Below, piece by piece: positions 1 through 7,638 of a stretch of DNA of 35,069 nucleotides. Origin of the DNA: Saccharomonospora azurea NA-128 (GTDB lineage: Bacteria; Actinomycetota; Actinomycetes; Mycobacteriales; Pseudonocardiaceae); contig NZ_CM001466.1 in assembly GCF_000231055.2 (NCBI RefSeq), positions 3,748,355 to 3,783,423 on the forward strand, read 5' to 3'. Position 1 is the first letter of the stretch. Each line of letters begins with the position of its first letter. The notes beneath the pieces are model-generated. The model searched no databases and was not told the origin of the DNA. It worked only from the letters and a program-made list of their open reading frames with translations. The translations under genes and the position numbers were made by a program.

Positions 1-76
1 GGTTGATAGGCCAGACATGGAAGCGCAGTAATGTGTTTTTTGAGTGGACTGGTACTAATCGGCCGAGGGCTTGACC
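1..76 (+). rRNA. rrl: 23S rRNA, 3' end (partial)
   Basis: The window opens inside the last ~76 bases of a 23S rRNA gene. The stretch ending GGTACTAATCGGCCGAGGG and then CTTGACC is the conserved bacterial 23S 3' terminus (helix H98-H101 region). The exact mature end cannot be set without the 5' end of the molecule that pairs with it; I place it at about 76. A 75-base spacer without recognisable content follows before the 5S gene. Confidence 0.93.
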
Positions 77-151
77 TACAAAGATGCTACGCACCCACTC
101 TGCAACTCTGAAACACCACACCCCGGAAACGATCCTGGGTTGTTTCACAGT

Positions 152-271
152 GTTTCGGTGGTTATAGCGGTGGGGGACACGCCCGGTCCCATTCCGAACC
201 CGGAAGCTAAGCCCACCAGCGCCGATGGTACTGCACTCGAAGGAGTGTGGGAGAGTAGGACACCGCCGAAC
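152..271 (+). rRNA. rrf: 5S rRNA
   Basis: Complete 5S rRNA of about 117-120 nt. Recognisable conserved segments are GGTGGTTATAGCGG, the loop region CCCGGTCCCATTCCGAACCC, GGAAGCTAAGCC and the 3' part GGGAGAGTAGGACACCGCCG. The terminal stem forms between TTCGGTGG (154-161) and CCGCCGAA (263-270). Its position directly after 23S gives the normal 23S-5S order, so this is the end of an rrn operon on the + strand. Confidence 0.96.
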
Positions 272-286
272 AAAACTTGATAGAGA

Positions 287-367
287 GGGAAAAAGGGGTC
301 CTGGGAGGGCCGGTCGGTCGAGACACTGTTGTTGTCTCCCACCACACCCCCCACGACCCCTTTTCCC
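287..367 (+). terminator. Structured region after 5S, probable rrn terminator
   Basis: Bases 291-300 (AAAAGGGGTC) pair with 355-364 (GACCCCTTTT), and 287-289 extend the stem with 365-367 around one bulged A. The 54-base loop holds a smaller hairpin (320-324 with 334-338). The 3' arm ends in a C/T-rich run. The position fits an rrn operon terminator, but the long loop makes this less certain than a simple intrinsic terminator. Confidence 0.5.
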
Positions 368-402
368 ATTTGTGCTTCATGTTGTCTCGACGACGGAAGT
401 CG

Positions 403-408
403 TAAGCT
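403..408 (+). promoter_or_regulatory. -10 box, leaderless-type promoter of the amidotransferase gene
   Basis: TAAGCT fits TANNNT and lies six bases before the GTG at 415. No purine-rich ribosome-binding site fits between them, so transcription probably begins at the start codon. A weak TTGTCT (382-387) lies upstream at a short spacing. Confidence 0.6.
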
Positions 409-414
409 GAGCTC

Positions 415-1170
415 GTGAGCGCACCTCGTATCCTCGTCATCCAGCCTGGCCGGTTCGATCCGTTGGGGCCGCTCGGAGAGTGGCTCACCGAAGCCGGCGC
501 CTCGATCGATCTGCGCTCGATGCCCGAGGACGGGCTTCCCGCCTCGCTCGAGAGATACGACGGGGTCGTCGTGCTCGGTGGCGGCATGAACGCGGAACAG
601 GACGCCCAGCACCCGTGGCTTCCGTCCGTTCGGTCGTTGCTGAGTGCGGCTGTCGCCGACGACGTTGCGACGCTCTGCGTGTGCCTCGGTGCGCAGTTGT
701 TGGCCGTGGCGACGGGAGGACGCGTCGAGAAGGGGCACGACGGTCCCGAGCGCGGCCCGTCGATCGTCTTCAAAAAGGACGCGGCGTGGGTCGACCCGCT
801 GTTCGCGGACCTCCCTCTGATGCAGGACGTGCTCCAGTGGCACGCGGACGAGATCGCGCAGCTACCTCCGCATGCGGTGCTTTTGGCCTCGGCGCCGAGG
901 TACACCAACCAGGCGTTCCGCCTGAAGCGCCGGGTCTACGGTCTGCAGTTCCACATCGAGACCACACCCGAGCTGGTGTTGCAGTGGGCGCAGCGATCGA
1001 CCGCTGCAGCGTCGGAGCACGTCGCGGTGGACGAAGAGATGTTGCGACAGGCGCACGACGACATCGCCGAAACCTGGCGGCCCTTCGCCCACCGCTTCGT
1101 GGAGCTTGCCGCGGGGAGGCTCGAACCTGCGCAGGTCACGCCACCGTCGTTGCCGATCGTCGATGGCTGA
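415..1170 (+). CDS. Class I glutamine amidotransferase (GATase1-like) protein
   Basis: This 251-aa protein has the class I glutamine amidotransferase fold, which hydrolyses glutamine and passes ammonia to a partner or acts on small gamma-glutamyl substrates. The oxyanion strand is VVVLGGG (~51-57), the nucleophile elbow is CVCLGAQ with Cys90, and His180/Glu182 in LQFHIE complete the triad. There is no synthetase domain, so it is a stand-alone GATase whose acceptor is unknown; it resembles GMP-synthase-type GATases. The GTG at 415 is chosen because of the -10 box six bases upstream. The end overlaps the glnE start by eight bases, so it is probably co-transcribed and translationally coupled with a nitrogen-regulation gene, which suggests but does not prove a link to glutamine metabolism. 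Confidence 0.88.
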   Translation: MSAPRILVIQPGRFDPLGPLGEWLTEAGASIDLRSMPEDGLPASLERYDGVVVLGGGMNAEQDAQHPWLPSVRSLLSAAVADDVATLCVCLGAQLLAVATGGRVEKGHDGPERGPSIVFKKDAAWVDPLFADLPLMQDVLQWHADEIAQLPPHAVLLASAPRYTNQAFRLKRRVYGLQFHIETTPELVLQWAQRSTAAASEHVAVDEEMLRQAHDDIAETWRPFAHRFVELAAGRLEPAQVTPPSLPIVDG

Positions 1171-4135
1171 GCGGGCCCGTCCGGTCACCTCGGCCGCTCG
1201 GTACGGCTTCACCGACCGTGCCGCGCGAGAGACGTTGGACGCGGTGGGATGGTGGACCCGGCACGGCCCGGAGCCCGAGGCGCTCGAGCTGCTCAGCGCA
1301 CTCGCGCGAACGCCCGACCCGGACCTGGCACTGCTCACCCTCGACCGGATCCGGAACGCGGATGAGGTGGCGTGGCCCGAGATCGACAGGAGGTTGCGCT
1401 CGGACCGGCGGCTCCGCGGTCGTCTGCTGTCCGTGCTCGGATGTTCCACCGTGCTCGGTGACCTCCTGGTCAGTGAACCGGAACGGTGGCGTCGCCTCGC
1501 CGGTGCCTCGCTCACGCCCGTACGGGACTACGACGCCCAGCTCCTCGACGCCGTGTCCGACGGCGAGAGCCTGTTGACCGGGCCGGCTGCCGTGCAGGCG
1601 TTGCGGAGCGCGTACCGCGGCCTGTTGCTCGAGATCGCGGCGGCGGACCTCGCGTGCGTCGTCGAGCCGGACCTGGAACGTGCGCGCCTCGACGACATCA
1701 CGCGGGCCCTGACCGCACTGGCCGAGGCCGCGTTGCGGGCGGGATTGGCGGTGGCGGAACACGAGGTCGGACACGCCGCGGACGGGACGTTGGCGGTCAT
1801 CGCCATGGGCAAGTGCGGGGCGCGGGAACTCAACTACGTCAGCGACGTGGACGTCGTGTTCGTCGGCGCGGGGGACATCCCGGTGGCGACGCGGCTGGCG
1901 GCCTCGCTCATGCGGATCGTGGGGCAGGCCTGTTTCGAGGTCGACGCGGGACTGCGGCCGGAAGGCAAGTCGGGCGCTCTGGTGCGCTCGCTCGACAGCC
2001 ACGAGACCTACTACAAGAGGTGGGCTCGGACCTGGGAGTTCCAGGCCCTGCTGAAGGCGCGTCCAGTGGCCGGAGACGTCGAACTGGGCGTGGACTACGC
2101 CGAGCTGGTCGCACCCATGGTGTGGGCGGCCGCGGAGCGCGAGGACTTCGTCGCCGACGTGCGGCGGATGCGTCGGCGGGTGGAGCGGCACGTTCCCGCC
2201 GAACTCGTGGAGCGGGAGTTGAAGCTCGGGCGCGGTGGCCTGCGGGACGTCGAGTTCGCCGTGCAACTGCTGCAGCTCGTGCACGGGCGAGCGGACACGA
2301 CACTGCGTTCTCCCTCCACGGTGGACGCGCTCGAAGCGCTGGGTGCCGGCGGTTACGTGGGGAGGGCCGACGCGGCGGAACTGCGCGAATCGTACGAGTT
2401 CCTGCGCACGGTGGAACACCGGCTGCAACTGAGGGGACTGCGGCGCACCCACCTGTTCCCGAAGCTCGACGACGCCGAGGAGCTGCGGTGGTTGGCGCGG
2501 GCGAGCGGCGTGCGTCCGTCGCGAGGGCGCCCGGAGATCGAGGTGTTGACGGCCGAGTTCCGCAGGCACGCGCGTCGGGTGCGGCGGCTGCACGAGAAAC
2601 TCTTCTACCGCCCTCTGCTGGAGGCGGTGTCGAAGGTCCCCACCGCGGCGTTGAGGTTGACGACCCAGCAGGCCGCCAGCAGGCTCGCGGCACTCGGTTA
2701 CCTCGCGCCCGACGGAGCGCTGCGGCACATCGACGCGTTGACGTCCGGAGTGTCCCGCAGGGCGGCGATCCAGGAGACCCTGCTGCCGGTGTTGCTGGAC
2801 CTCCTCGCGGACACTCCGGACCCGGACGGCGGGCTGCTGTCGTACCGGCGGGTGTCCGAGGCGCTGGCCGACACACCGTGGTACCTGCGGGTGCTCCGGG
2901 ACGAGGCAGCGGTCGTCGAACGACTGGCGTTCCTGCTCGGCACGTCGAAACTGGTGCCCGATCTGTTGGTGCGCGCTCCCGAAGTGCTGCAGCGGCTCGG
3001 TGACGCCGACGCGCTCACGGGTCGTGCGCCCGAGGAGGTGGCGCGTTCCCTGCGGGCCGCGGCGGGTCGGCAGCCGGGGATGGACGCCACCGTGGTGGCG
3101 GCCCGGTCGCTGCGCAGGCACGAACTGCTGCGCGTCGCCTGTGCGGACCTGCTCGGCCTCCTCGACGTGAGCACCGTCTGCGTCGCGTTGTCGTCGGTCT
3201 GGACAGCGGTCCTGCAGGCTGCGCTGGTGGCGGCGGTGCGCAAACGGGCCGAGGAGACCGGCGGCGAGCGTGCGCGCATCGTGGTGATCGGCATGGGGCG
3301 ACTGGGCGGTGAGGAACTCGGATACGGCTCGGACGCGGACGTGCTCTTCGTGTGTGAGCCGGTGGACGGCGTGGAGGACTCGGAGGCCGTCCGGTTCGCC
3401 ACGGCGGTGGCGGAGTCGGTGCGTTCGGCGCTCGGCGCCCCGAGCCAGGATCCTGCTCTCTCGGTGGATGCGGACCTCCGCCCCGAGGGACGCAACGGTC
3501 CGCTCGTGCGCACGCTGGAGTCCTACCGCGCCTACTACACGCGGTGGGGTGAGGTGTGGGAGCGGCAGGCGTTGTTGCGGGCTCGGGTCGTGGCCGGAGA
3601 CGCGGAACTCGGTGAGCGGTTCATCGAGATGGTGAACCCGCTGCGTTACCCGGACGGCGGGCTGGACTCGGCCAAGGTGCGAGAGATCCGGCGCATCAAG
3701 GCCCGGGTCGAGAAGGAGCGGATCCCGCGCGGTGCGGACCCCACCACGCACACCAAACTGGGGCGAGGTGGGCTCGCCGACGTCGAGTGGACGGCGCAGC
3801 TGATGCAACTGCGCTACGCCTCCGAACTGCCCGGACTGCGCACCACCTCCACGCCGGCGGCCCTGCGGACGTTGGTCGACGCGGGGCTGGCCGAGCGCGA
3901 CGACGTGGACGCGCTCATCCGGTCGTGGGAGTTGGCCACGCGGGCCCGCAACGTCACGATGCTGGTGAAGGGCAAGCCGTCCGATCAGCTCCCCGCCTCG
4001 GGACGGGAGCTCGCGGCGGTGGCGCGGGTCTTCGGGCATGCCGCCGACGACGACCCGGGCGAGTTCCTCGACACCTACCGGCGAGTGACCCGCCGTGCCC
4101 ACGCGGTGGTGCAGCGCCTCTTCTACGAGTCGTGA
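1163..4135 (+). CDS. glnE: Bifunctional glutamine synthetase adenylyltransferase/adenylyl-removing enzyme
   Basis: A 990-aa GlnE, the usual family length. It attaches AMP to, and removes it from, a tyrosine of glutamine synthetase, setting GS activity to nitrogen supply. Two nucleotidyltransferase domains are visible: the N-terminal adenylyl-removing domain with GKCGARELNYVSDVDVVF (~216-233, acidic pair Asp228/Asp230) and the C-terminal adenylyltransferase domain with GMGRLGGEELGYGSDADVLF (~710-729, Asp724/Asp726). Each is followed by its helical domain with a KLGRGGL(R/A)DVE motif. The ATG at 1163 was chosen over an upstream in-frame codon because it gives normal length and overlaps the preceding gene by eight bases. 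The substrate gene glnA is encoded convergently 0.6 kb downstream. Confidence 0.97.
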   Translation: MAERARPVTSAARYGFTDRAARETLDAVGWWTRHGPEPEALELLSALARTPDPDLALLTLDRIRNADEVAWPEIDRRLRSDRRLRGRLLSVLGCSTVLGDLLVSEPERWRRLAGASLTPVRDYDAQLLDAVSDGESLLTGPAAVQALRSAYRGLLLEIAAADLACVVEPDLERARLDDITRALTALAEAALRAGLAVAEHEVGHAADGTLAVIAMGKCGARELNYVSDVDVVFVGAGDIPVATRLAASLMRIVGQACFEVDAGLRPEGKSGALVRSLDSHETYYKRWARTWEFQALLKARPVAGDVELGVDYAELVAPMVWAAAEREDFVADVRRMRRRVERHVPAELVERELKLGRGGLRDVEFAVQLLQLVHGRADTTLRSPSTVDALEALGAGGYVGRADAAELRESYEFLRTVEHRLQLRGLRRTHLFPKLDDAEELRWLARASGVRPSRGRPEIEVLTAEFRRHARRVRRLHEKLFYRPLLEAVSKVPTAALRLTTQQAASRLAALGYLAPDGALRHIDALTSGVSRRAAIQETLLPVLLDLLADTPDPDGGLLSYRRVSEALADTPWYLRVLRDEAAVVERLAFLLGTSKLVPDLLVRAPEVLQRLGDADALTGRAPEEVARSLRAAAGRQPGMDATVVAARSLRRHELLRVACADLLGLLDVSTVCVALSSVWTAVLQAALVAAVRKRAEETGGERARIVVIGMGRLGGEELGYGSDADVLFVCEPVDGVEDSEAVRFATAVAESVRSALGAPSQDPALSVDADLRPEGRNGPLVRTLESYRAYYTRWGEVWERQALLRARVVAGDAELGERFIEMVNPLRYPDGGLDSAKVREIRRIKARVEKERIPRGADPTTHTKLGRGGLADVEWTAQLMQLRYASELPGLRTTSTPAALRTLVDAGLAERDDVDALIRSWELATRARNVTMLVKGKPSDQLPASGRELAAVARVFGHAADDDPGEFLDTYRRVTRRAHAVVQRLFYES

Positions 4136-4172
4136 TCGTCACCGCCGAGGGACGTCTGGATACGCAGAGCCT

Positions 4173-4178
4173 TATGGT
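4173..4178 (+). promoter_or_regulatory. -10 box, leaderless-type promoter of the thioesterase gene
   Basis: TATGGT matches TANNNT and is separated by six bases from the GTG at 4185. It lies just after the glnE stop, so the thioesterase can be transcribed independently of glnE. Confidence 0.6.
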
Positions 4179-4184
4179 GGGCGC

Positions 4185-4619
4185 GTGAGTGAGCGGGATC
4201 CTTTTCGCGTCAGGGTCAAGGTGCGTCATTACGAGATCGACAGCCTCGGCCACGTCAATCACGCCGTGTACCACCAGTACGGCGAAATCGCGCGACTCGA
4301 ACTGTTCGAGGCGGCGGGCGGGCTTGACAGCACCTTACGAGCCGAAGGAATCGCTCCCGTCCTCCTGGAGTCGCACATCGTCTATCGTCGGGAGTTGCGG
4401 GCGGGTGACGAGGTCGACGTGAGCTGCCGCGCCACCTTCGGCGACGGCAAGGTGTTCTGGATGTCGAACGGCATCGTCAAGGTCGACGGCACCGTGGCGG
4501 CCGAGATCAAGTGCACGCTCGGGCTCATGGACCTGAACCGCCGCAAGCTCGTGCCCGCACCGCGAGACCGCATCGCCGAGGCCGGGCTCGATCTCGACGT
4601 GCTCTGCGGGACGGCGTAG
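4185..4619 (+). CDS. Acyl-CoA thioesterase, 4HBT/YbgC-type hot-dog fold
   Basis: A 144-aa single-domain hot-dog thioesterase that would hydrolyse acyl-CoA thioesters in the cytoplasm. The signature is DSLGHVNHAVYHQYGEIARLE (residues 19-39 region), with the family's catalytic Asp19 followed by GHVNH. The second half contains the expected ESHIVYRRELRAGDEV strand pattern. Substrate cannot be read from sequence; relatives act on 4-hydroxybenzoyl-CoA, short-chain or fatty acyl-CoA. The GTG at 4185 is supported by a TANNNT box six bases upstream and by family length; longer in-frame extensions lack similarity. It sits between glnE and glnA with no obvious nitrogen role. Confidence 0.9.
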   Translation: MSERDPFRVRVKVRHYEIDSLGHVNHAVYHQYGEIARLELFEAAGGLDSTLRAEGIAPVLLESHIVYRRELRAGDEVDVSCRATFGDGKVFWMSNGIVKVDGTVAAEIKCTLGLMDLNRRKLVPAPRDRIAEAGLDLDVLCGTA

Positions 4620-4637
4620 CTCGACGGACCTCGAAAC

Positions 4638-4677
4638 ACCGACGGCCCGCCGGCGTGGGTGCCGGCGGGCCGTCGGT
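4638..4677. terminator. Bidirectional intrinsic terminator between thioesterase gene and glnA
   Basis: A perfect 17-bp inverted repeat (4638-4654 with 4661-4677) with a six-base loop, GC-rich and without a long T run on either side, as is common in actinomycetes. It lies between two convergent genes and can serve both. Confidence 0.85.
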
Positions 4678-4695
4678 CCGACGTGCGAGCGCGGA

Positions 4696-6120
4696 TCACA
4701 CGTCGTAGTAGAGCGCGAACTCGTACGGGTGCGGGCGAAGCCGCAGCGGCTCGATCTCCTCCTGCCGCTTGAACGAGATCCACGTGTCGATGACGTCCGG
4801 AGTGAACACGCCGCCTTCGAGCAGGAAGTCGTGGTCGGCCTCCAGGGTGTCGAGCACCGTGCTGAGGTCGCTGGGAACGAGCTTGACGTCCCTGGCCTCC
4901 TCGGGCGGCAGCTCGTAGAGGTCCTTGTCGATCGGCTCCGGCGGCTCGATCTTGTTCTTGATGCCGTCGAGCCCGGCCATCACCATCGCGGCGAACGCCA
5001 GATACGGGTTACCGGACGAGTCGGGGCACCGGAACTCGATGCGCTTCGCCTTCGCGCTGCTGCCCGTGATCGGGATACGCACGCACGCCGAGCGGTTGCG
5101 CTGCGAGTACACCAGGCTCACCGGCGCCTCGTAGCCCGGGACGAGCCGGTGGTAGGAGTTGACGGTCGGGTTCGTGAACGCCAGCAGGCTCGGGGCGTGC
5201 GCGAGGATTCCGCCGATGTAGTGACGCGCCATGTCCGAGAGGCCCGCGTAGCCCGACTCGTCGTAGAACAGCGGTTCGCCGTCCTTCCACAGCGACTGGT
5301 GGCAGTGCATGCCCGAGCCGTTGTCGTTGTACAGCGGCTTCGGCATGAACGTCACCGTCTTGCCCGCGGCGAACGCCGTGTTCTTGACGATGTACTTGAA
5401 CAGCTGGAGGTCGTCGGCCGCGTGCAGCAGCGTGTTGAACTTGTAGTTGATCTCGGTCTGCCCGGCGGTGCCCACCTCGTGGTGCGCACGCTCCAACTCG
5501 AACCCGGACTCGATGAGCCGTTGCGAGATGTCGTCCCGCAGGTCGGCGTAGTGGTCCACCGGCGGCACCGGGAAGTAACCGCCCTTGAACTTCGTCTTAT
5601 AGCCGAGGTTGCCGCCTTCCTCGTCGCGGCCGGTGTTCCACCAGCCCTCGACCGAGTCGACCTCGTGGAAGGTCGCGTTCTCGGACGAGGAGTAGCGCAC
5701 CGAGTCGAAGATGTAGAACTCGGCCTCCGGGCCGAAGAACGCGGTGTCCGCGACACCGGACTCCCGGATGTACTGCTCCGCCTTGCGCGCGATGTTGCGG
5801 GGGTCGCGGCTGTAGGCCTCGCGCGTGAACGGGTCGTGCACGAAGAAGTTCAGCGACAGTGTCTTGTGCTTGCGGAACGGGTCGATGCGCGCCGTCGCGG
5901 GGTCCGGAAGCAGCAGCATGTCGGACTCGTGGATCGACTGGAAACCGCGAACCGACGACCCGTCGAACGCGAGACCTTCCTCGAAGGCGTCGGCGTCAAA
6001 GCTGGAGGCGGGGACGGTGAAGTGCTGCATCACACCCGGCAGGTCGCAGAACCGCACGTCGATGAACTGCACGTCTTCGTCCGCGATCAGACGCAGGACC
6101 TCGTCTGGAGTAGTGGACAC
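4696..6120 (-). CDS. glnA: Type I glutamine synthetase
   Basis: A 474-aa GSI that condenses glutamate and ammonia to glutamine with ATP, forming a dodecamer. Visible motifs include FDGSSVRGF near the N-terminus, the EAEFYIFD metal-binding strand, [33 protein letters not shown] and [10 protein letters not shown]. The C-terminal [10 protein letters not shown] carries Tyr ~402, the conserved adenylylation site, so control by the GlnE in this window is expected. The GTG at 6120 gives the normal length, has GGAG upstream (6129-6132 on the complementary strand) and begins the typical [12 protein letters not shown]; the in-frame extension upstream has no GS similarity. A GlnR-type operator lies 68-105 bases upstream of the start. 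Confidence 0.97.
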   Translation of the reverse strand: MSTTPDEVLRLIADEDVQFIDVRFCDLPGVMQHFTVPASSFDADAFEEGLAFDGSSVRGFQSIHESDMLLLPDPATARIDPFRKHKTLSLNFFVHDPFTREAYSRDPRNIARKAEQYIRESGVADTAFFGPEAEFYIFDSVRYSSSENATFHEVDSVEGWWNTGRDEEGGNLGYKTKFKGGYFPVPPVDHYADLRDDISQRLIESGFELERAHHEVGTAGQTEINYKFNTLLHAADDLQLFKYIVKNTAFAAGKTVTFMPKPLYNDNGSGMHCHQSLWKDGEPLFYDESGYAGLSDMARHYIGGILAHAPSLLAFTNPTVNSYHRLVPGYEAPVSLVYSQRNRSACVRIPITGSSAKAKRIEFRCPDSSGNPYLAFAAMVMAGLDGIKNKIEPPEPIDKDLYELPPEEARDVKLVPSDLSTVLDTLEADHDFLLEGGVFTPDVIDTWISFKRQEEIEPLRLRPHPYEFALYYDV

Positions 6121-6171
6121 CCTCGGTGCTCCTTCGTGGTCGGTGCCGGCGACAGTGCGCCTGGTGTCCTC

Positions 6172-6177
6172 ACGGTA
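6172..6177 (-). promoter_or_regulatory. glnA -10 box
   Basis: Read on the minus strand this is TACCGT, a TANNNT match about 50 bases before the glnA start. The position expected for a -35 element overlaps the proximal part of the GlnR operator and shows no good TTGACA match, which fits an activator-dependent promoter. Confidence 0.5.
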
Positions 6178-6187
6178 CGGCGCCGGT

Positions 6188-6225
6188 GTTGCCCGACCGT
6201 CACCTCGATGTTTCGCGGACGTTAA
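6188..6225 (-). promoter_or_regulatory. GlnR operator (a-b-a-b boxes) upstream of glnA
   Basis: On the minus strand the region reads TTAAC-N6-GAAAC-N6-GTGAC-N6-GCAAC. This matches the actinobacterial GlnR consensus gTnAC-N6-GaAAC repeated twice with the exact six-base gaps. GlnR is the OmpR-type nitrogen regulator that activates glnA in Streptomyces and relatives. Order, spacing and location relative to the -10 box all fit direct control of glnA. Confidence 0.85.
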
Positions 6226-6306
6226 CCGGGCCCCGAGCTCTGGGGCTGTCAGCGTCGCCGGACACAGCCGAGTTGACCAGGACGGACGCGCGCCGCGCAC
6301 GACGAA

Positions 6307-6312
6307 TACCCT
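6307..6312 (+). promoter_or_regulatory. -10 box, leaderless-type promoter of the RDD gene
   Basis: TACCCT is a TANNNT match ending six bases before the GTG at 6319. No Shine-Dalgarno sequence lies between. Confidence 0.6.
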
Positions 6313-6318
6313 GGACGC

Positions 6319-6804
6319 GTGGCACGATGGACCGGCGAATGGCTGCAGACAGTGTCCTCCGGTGGGCCGAGCTCACAGGAGGAAGCCCCTCGGTGGCCGG
6401 GTGAGCGTCTGGGGCTCCCGGAGAGCGGGCCCCTCTCGGTGGCGGGGTCGGGGCGGCGCTTCGTCGCGCTCCTGGCGGACCTGATCGTCGCCTCGCTACT
6501 GACGGCGATCTTCACCCGCCCGAACTACTCGGACCTGGCGGCAATGCAGGAACACAACCTGTGGGCGCTGGTGACCTGGGCCGTCATCACCGTGGTGCCT
6601 GTGACGCTCTTCGGGTTCACCCCGGGAATGGCGCTCACCGGTATCCGCGTGGCCCGGCTCGACGGCAAGGCGGTGGTCGGCCTGTGGCGAGCCGCGCTGC
6701 GAGGCGTCCTGACGTTCTTCATCATCCCCGCAGCAGTGCGGAACGCCGACAACCGTGGCTGGCACGACCGCCTCACCAACACCGTCGTCGTGACGTTGCG
6801 GTGA
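6319..6804 (+). CDS. RDD-family membrane protein
   Basis: A 161-aa membrane protein with the RDD domain. The family name residues appear as [17 protein letters not shown] (~45-61: Arg at the start, Asp in the first helix) and the last helix region contains [17 protein letters not shown], the conserved Asp near the C-terminus. Three hydrophobic segments are visible at ~48-66, ~80-102 and ~125-140. The first 40 residues are hydrophilic and cytoplasmic. The function of RDD proteins is generally unknown, with some linked to ion exchange. It is divergent from glnA and convergent with the DUF4191 gene, so it forms its own transcription unit. Confidence 0.85.
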   Translation: MARWTGEWLQTVSSGGPSSQEEAPRWPGERLGLPESGPLSVAGSGRRFVALLADLIVASLLTAIFTRPNYSDLAAMQEHNLWALVTWAVITVVPVTLFGFTPGMALTGIRVARLDGKAVVGLWRAALRGVLTFFIIPAAVRNADNRGWHDRLTNTVVVTLR

Positions 6805-6808
6805 ACGG

Positions 6809-6836
6809 CGGCGTGCCGCCACGGGCGGGCACGCCG
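6809..6836. terminator. Hairpin between convergent RDD and DUF4191 genes
   Basis: A 9-bp GC-rich stem (6809-6817 with 6828-6836, CGGCGTGCC/GGCACGCCG) occupies most of the 39-base gap between the two stop codons. It probably terminates transcription from both sides. Confidence 0.6.
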
Positions 6837-6843
6837 AAGCGAA

Positions 6844-7572
6844 TCAGCGACGGCGGATGGTGCGCTGCAGGTTGCGCATCTTGGCGCCCTGCGGCATCGG
6901 CCCCTTCGGAAGGGCCGCGCCCCGGTTGCCGAGCGCGGTCAGCTTCGTCTCGAGCGCGTCGATCTCGCGCGGCCTGAGGTTGCGGGGGAGCTTCATGAGG
7001 TGGTTCTGCAGCTTGCGCAGCGGCACCTGGCCCTCGTCCGTGCCCACGATGACGTCGTAGATCGGAGTGTCGCCCACAAGCCGCGCGATGCGCTTCTTCT
7101 CCTGCGACATCAGCGTCTTGACGCGGTGCGGGGCGCCCTCGCCGACGAGGACGATGCCCGGCCCACCCAGCACGCGGTGTACGGCGTCGAGCTGTGTGGT
7201 CGCGGCGACCGTCTGGGTCACCCGCCAGCGCCCGCGAAGGTTGTCCAGTGCCCAGGCCGCGGCGCCCGGCTGGCCCTCGGCCTTGGTGTAGACGGTCTTC
7301 TGTACGCGGCGACCGAAAATGATCATGGCTGCGAGCAGGCCCAGCATGATGCCGATGGGCAGAAGCCACCACTCGATGCCCAGGAGCCACCCGATACCGA
7401 AGACGATCCCGGCCACGACGAGGAACGACCCCAGCATCCACGGGATGAGGGCCTTGTCCTCCTTGCGTTGCATCGAAAACGCTTGGAAGATCTGCGCTCG
7501 CCTGGCCTTGCTCGCCGCGCGCTTCTCCCGCTTGGCCTGCTTGGCAGCTTCCTTATCCTGCTTTCCCGCCAT
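6844..7572 (-). CDS. DUF4191 membrane protein
   Basis: A 242-aa actinobacterial protein of the DUF4191 family. It starts with a strongly basic segment (MAGKQDKEAAKQAKREKR), followed by two adjacent hydrophobic helices at ~43-65 and ~68-88, then a cytoplasmic domain containing VLGGPGIVLVGEG and RVKTLMSQEKKRIARLVGDTP, and a basic tail. The predicted form is a membrane hairpin with both ends inside. Biochemical function is unknown. The ATG at 7572 has GGGGA just upstream and a TATCCT box eight bases further back. The same reading frame stays open far upstream through uvrD and whiB7 on the opposite strand; that extension is an antisense shadow and not part of this gene. Confidence 0.88.
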   Translation of the reverse strand: MAGKQDKEAAKQAKREKRAASKARRAQIFQAFSMQRKEDKALIPWMLGSFLVVAGIVFGIGWLLGIEWWLLPIGIMLGLLAAMIIFGRRVQKTVYTKAEGQPGAAAWALDNLRGRWRVTQTVAATTQLDAVHRVLGGPGIVLVGEGAPHRVKTLMSQEKKRIARLVGDTPIYDVIVGTDEGQVPLRKLQNHLMKLPRNLRPREIDALETKLTALGNRGAALPKGPMPQGAKMRNLQRTIRRR

Positions 7573-7638
7573 AATTCCCCAGGATACGGGCGCCCGGGTG
7601 GGCGTCGATCCATTGGTCCCCTCTGCGAGGATGCGAGG

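Noticed and set aside
77-151. Possible tRNA in the 23S-5S spacer.
   Set aside because: Only 75 bases with no cloverleaf or conserved T-arm sequence.
1136-4102. 988-codon open frame on the minus strand opposite glnE.
   Set aside because: glnE is unambiguous on the plus strand; the antisense product is low-complexity and has no recognisable motif.
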